NCBI GenBank assembly: GCA_947579665.1 | Contig: OX388349.1 | Location: forward strand, 41,611,854-41,675,853 | Direction: 5' to 3' | Source of the DNA: Sympetrum striolatum | Taxonomy: Eukaryota > Arthropoda > Insecta > Odonata > Libellulidae | DNA length: 64,000 bases | Shown here: positions 60,186 through 64,000 of the stretch, piece after piece | How positions within the stretch are numbered: the first letter of the stretch is position 1 | Layout: every line of letters begins with the position of its first letter | Notes under the pieces: generated by a model | What the model was told of the DNA's origin: nothing | The model's database searches: none | Seen by the model: the letters and a program-made list of their open reading frames with translations, nothing else | Program-made: the position numbers and the translations under genes

Positions 60186-60619
60186 ATCAAAGTAATACCA
60201 ATTATTTTAATTAATAATTCTATATCAAACATGTTAGTTTCAATAATTGTATAATTTATTGAATTTAGGTTAATCTATTTTCTGTTCACTTTCCTCTATA
60301 AGCTCTTTCCAACCTATCTATCTTTATATTTACTAAACCAAATATTCCAGAGGCAGGGGTATTAATAAATAATTATCATTGCAGTATTATTTAGAAATAA
60401 ATATTATTGGAGCACTCCTCAATGCTTCATTGTAAATGTTCAATTTTCAATAATTATTATGTGATACATTCGATGTAATTTCAATAATCCTACTTGAAAG
60501 TGATTGGGAAAGTTCTGGACCTAGATTCGTAATTAATGCATAATCCTCATCTTAATCAACGAGCATCATCAGCTGTTATAATTGATTATAATTATCATTT
60601 GTATTTTGAGTAATGCCAA
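60186..60619. other. Non-coding, AT-rich, no recognised feature
   Basis: Nothing recognised between the tandem duplication and the foldback element. Confidence 0.5.
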
Positions 60620-61512
60620 TTAACACTAGAAAGACGGAGGTGGTCATTTGACCACGTTTCATAGTTTGACATCAAATTTTTTCTAGTAAAATAACTCCGA
60701 TTGTTTTGAAACTTTTTGACTTTGTTTATTATTATCCCAAAATTTGTTTTAAGTATTAAAATATTTCTCTAATTCTTCGTAATTTGTTTAACTTTTAAAT
60801 AATGAAACAAAATGTTGACCGATATCCTAAATCTGCAGAATTTCGTATTCTAGAATATTTTATCTATTCATACTGGACCAATGAAACTCGCATTTTCGGA
60901 ATAAGTGGAAGAAGGTCCGAATTTTTTATAAAAGTCAGTCACTTTAGGCCAAGATTGTTATGCCATCTGACGGAAACCATATAAAACCACTCGTTCATGC
61001 CTCGGAAAAAACCTCCATCAAATATGATGGCGGAAGAATTTTTCGAATTTCGTCGTGAAAATTTCCAATTTGGGGTTTTCGTCAAATTCGAAAAATTCTT
61101 CCACCATCGTATTTGATGGAGGTTTTTTCCGAGGCATGAACGAGTGGTTTTATATGGTTTCCGTCAGATAGCATAACAATCTTGGTGTAAAGTGACTGAC
61201 TTTTATAAAAAATTCGGACCTTCTTCCACTTATTCCGTAAATATGAGTTTCATTGGTCCAGTATGAATAGATAAAATATTCTAGAATACGAAATTCTGCA
61301 GATTTGGGACATCGGTCAACATTTTGTTTAATTTTTTAAAATTTAAACAAATTACGAGGCAAAACATCTTCTCAGCACTCACATAACGGTCAAATTTAGA
61401 AGTTATGCAAAATTCAGGTCTTCCAGTAGCATGAAAGTATTTAATTACGAATTTCATTTGACCACCTACCGTCTTTCTAGGTAGGCCGAAACTCCCGTCC
61501 TTCTAGTGTTAA
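60620..61512. mobile_element. piggyBac-like foldback MITE with 273-bp inverted repeat
   Basis: TTAA at 60620-60623 and 61509-61512 brackets an 885-bp element whose ends are inverted: left CACTAGAAAGACGG, right (complemented) CACTAGAAGGACGG. TTAA duplication plus a C.CTAGAAAG end is diagnostic of piggyBac-type elements. On the right a second motif copy, complement CTAGAAAGACGGTAGGTGGT (61454-61480 region), aligns with the left end including GGTCA.TTGACC-like sequence. Most of the interior is a foldback: 60778-61050 is complementary to 61084-61356 with no net indel and only scattered mismatches, around a 33-base loop. No transposase is encoded; the frame 60802-60984 is part of the arm. Confidence 0.9.
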
Positions 61513-62339
61513 CGCGTGTAACAGCTACTACACTGGTTTTCTCTCAGTTCATCGAACTCTTCCACAAACATCCACGTTCAAATGCATCCATTGAGACTTC
61601 GAAATTGAATAGCCCCTTAAAAAAAATTAAGAGCAAGTTAAATTAAAACAATTGACCGTGGTCGAATTTATGCCCCTACCGTCGCACATACATTACGTGT
61701 TTAAAGATTGTTTTCCGCATGAGTTTAATTTGCAGTGGAAGTATACGAGCCAATCCATTTCGGACCTACTTAACCGCCGCCTCGAGTTCGGAGAAGGTGT
61801 ATGACCTGCCCTCGAGGGATTAATATTGTTTTAATTTTAAAAATTACCTGTTTCTTATTGGACGGGTTTTCCAGACCGACGTCAACGTCGGAGGATGTGC
61901 ATACACGCCGTTGCAAGCTGTTCCTCGGTGGTCTTTTGTTCCTTTATCGACGTGCACTTATTTGGAGTGGAGCAATTACGTTCGCACCCTTTCTCTTGTC
62001 TCGAATTGCATTAACGGCTTGTTTATTTAACGGCATTGTTTCGACGCGTTGAATGAGTCCACTGCGATTGAAATGTAATCATTCACAATGAATTGATAGC
62101 CTAGATAACTCTGTTGAGTAACATTGCATTATCCGTGCTGGTTCATTAATCACAAATCCCATTTCTGGGTATAAATCACGCAATAAATTAGGTTCTACAT
62201 CCTATAATTTTATAATTGATCATTTATAGCACGCTGTAATTTCTAATTTACAATTTTAGACAAGATATTACTTCCGAGAGTAGCATTTATGGCATTAGTG
62301 CGAGGAAATTGAATTTCCCCACGATTTTAATTTATAAAT
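61513..62339. other. Non-coding; GC-richer patch at 61640-62060
   Basis: The 83-codon frame 61801-62052 shows no motif. AT-rich after 62060. Confidence 0.45.
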
Positions 62340-62690
62340 ATGTTATCCCAGAATTGCAATGACCACTTGAAATATGTTTTACGCTTTCTCATAATCTATT
62401 CATCAATAAAATTAAAAGGATTTAGTGATTTTTTAAATACTGTTGTGAATCTTTTTAATTTTAATATTTGTAATTTTTTAAATATTGTAATTTTGAAATA
62501 TTGTAGTGAATTTCGACATATTTTTGTAATGTTCAAATAATATGTAAGGCCTTCGTGAGGTTTTGGGGGGGTTTCCTGTCGACTAGGGTAAATACCAGGC
62601 AGATTATTTTATATGTCCCTCCCTCCGCAGGAATGACTACCACCTGGCCTGGTGCCTAATTGTAGCACTCACGAATAAATTAATAAATAT
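62340..62690 (+). mobile_element. CR1-like retrotransposon 3' region, same family as 1440-2090
   Basis: ATTCATCAATAAAATTAAAA at about 62398 and GGATTTAGTGATTTT, TATTGTAATTTTGAAATATT, GTAATG..., TATGTAAGGC correspond block by block to the minus-strand 3' region of 1640-1440 (ATTCATGAATAAAATTAAAA, GGTTTTCGTGATTTT, GAAATATTGTA, TATGTAAGGC). The copy ends in CACTCACGAATAAATTAATA and lacks RT motifs, so it is a severely 5'-truncated copy inserted on the opposite strand. The 66-codon frame 62340-62540 lies within it and is not coding. Confidence 0.6.
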
Positions 62691-64000
62691 GCATACGTAA
62701 TCTACGATAGTTAACTATTTACGCCTCCAGAGCCAGGGAAATGATAGTCTAGTAAAGTCATGGAATCATCAAAATATCTACGTTTCAAAATCGCTGAAGT
62801 AGTGTGTATGTATTCTGTATACATAAAATAAGTTATAGAAATAAATGAAACAAACAATATAATAAATAAACTATTCAAAAAGCTTCTAGCATGGCTCGAT
62901 AGTATAGCGAATCAATTGAAGAGTTAAATATTTTGTTTTAATAATAAACATAGGTGCCTACCTACTCCCATACCCCTTGCCTACGTATCCCTGATATGGC
63001 AATTAGTTTATAGCTTGTATAAATGTTTGAAATCAAAACTCTACGTATAAGTATAGCGAGGAATAAAAAAAAACGTTTTAGAAAATGGTTGATTAACTTC
63101 ATTTTTGCAAAATAATTGACTTACATGGCCACATGTGTAGTCTCGAATCTTACTTTTTCATCATAAAATTGATTCATCGTTCCATACCAGTTGAATCTAA
63201 GCTTGAAGGGATAACATCTGTTTCCCAGATTAACCTAGGAACATAAAAACCCGTAATATTTTTTAGCTTACACTCGTAAGTTTGCTTGGACTGCGGACAA
63301 TTACCCTGTCCTCGCAGTTCTTTATATATCGAGTCTCATTTGCTCAGAGGTTTTTCCGCTACAAAAACACTTTCCGAGAAGGGGCGAAGAGGGTTTCTCC
63401 GAATTTAGCGATGGAATTGCAGCTGGGAATCCATCCTTTCAGAAGGTACGCAAAAGGAGATTTCGAAGCCAGGACCTTTTAAAAAGAGAGCCGATTGGGT
63501 CTTCCGCTTTCTTTTTTTACAAGAGGAAATGATTTTCTCCGCAAGGAGTTCCCTCTTCTTACTCGTGCATTTATAAATTCGTCGAGAAAACAGTTTCAGC
63601 GAAAGGACTTTTGGAAGAAGAAAGTTAAGGTCCCCTCGCCGTCTCATCATCTTCGGTAATTCGGTGAAATTGAGACTTTTTTCCTCCTCGGTCGAATGGG
63701 AAATTTAAATGCAATCCCAGTCTACCGGATCCAAACGCACAATCGAGGGGAATTGAGATTTGGGGAAGCAGAGATAAGAATGCAGGGAGGATTTTTTTAA
63801 GGAGAGAGAGGGAAAGTGTTCCGAGAATAAAGTGGTGATAAAGGATGAATAAAATAGCCTATACGTCCATCTTGAAGGACCAACCAATACAAAAGTACTA
63901 TTAGTTAGAATAAGGCTATAGAAATTCACATATATTTTTGCATAGTAAAATGTACAAAGCAATTTAGAGTAATAAAACACTTGAGCACAAATATTCAGAA
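62691..64000. other. Non-coding; GC-richer patch at 63280-63800
   Basis: The patch carries three motif-free frames of 66-91 codons on both strands and a purine-rich part at 63750-63850. The rest is AT-rich. No genes recognised to the window end. Confidence 0.45.

Noticed and set aside
60802..60984. 60-codon open frame
   Set aside because: Is part of the left arm of the piggyBac-like foldback; no protein similarity.

Overview
This window reads as intergenic or deep-intronic DNA from a large, AT-rich, transposon-laden animal genome, most likely an arthropod and probably an insect. The evidence is the mix of old CR1-like and RTE-like non-LTR retrotransposon fragments, tRNA-headed SINE-like repeats, hAT, piggyBac-like and PIF/Harbinger-like DNA elements, microsatellites, and the lack of any intact host gene. 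The taxon is an inference; no host protein-coding exon, rRNA gene or functional tRNA gene could be supported. The open reading frames present are short, mostly lack recognisable domains, and many fall inside repeats or antisense to retrotransposon remnants.

Layout. 0-8.9 kb: one member of a repeat pair R1 (791-1187, partner at 6018-6424), a CR1-like reverse transcriptase C-terminus (1440-2090, minus), a probable retrotransposon 3' tail (2980-3060) and the first copy of repeat pair R2 (8001-8441). 8.9-11 kb: a complete-ended 2.1 kb hAT-type element with a perfect 8-bp target duplication. 11-21 kb: AT-rich sequence, a SINE-like repeat (14.6 kb), an R3 fragment (15.3 kb), a GC-richer patch (17.5-18.7 kb), a perfect 17-bp hairpin (18.97 kb) and the second R2 copy (19.1 kb). 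21-32 kb: an RTE-like fragment (21.2-22.0 kb, minus), short inverted repeats, a diverged 133-bp tandem duplication (26 kb) and a long (TA)n tract (26.4 kb). 31.4-32.9 kb: a 450-bp PIF/Harbinger-like MITE, a SINE-like repeat with an internal hairpin, and a 55-bp-arm inverted repeat with Penelope-like sequence features. 35-40 kb: a second SINE-like family, another RTE-like fragment (38.3-38.9 kb, minus) and repeat R3. 42-48 kb: GC-richer and purine-rich tracts and a letter-perfect 217-bp tandem duplication (46.2 kb). 48-60 kb: a CR1-like fragment, a SINE-like copy followed directly by a 36-bp minisatellite, several hairpins, two more R3 copies and a diverged 219-bp tandem duplication. 60.6-61.5 kb: a piggyBac-like foldback MITE carrying a 273-bp near-perfect inverted repeat. 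62.3-62.7 kb: a plus-strand 3' end of the same CR1-like family seen at 1.4 kb.

Between repeats, GC- and CpG-richer patches of 200-1200 bp recur every few kilobases in an otherwise AT-rich background. They do not encode recognisable proteins; conserved non-coding or regulatory DNA is one explanation, not demonstrated here.

No multi-gene system is present. The most interesting structures are the piggyBac-like foldback (a possible source of long double-stranded RNA if transcribed), the hAT element with intact target duplications, the perfect 217-bp duplication (recent event or assembly artefact) and several repeat families that can be defined from copies inside this one window. All alignments were made by eye, so identities and boundaries are approximate unless stated as exact.
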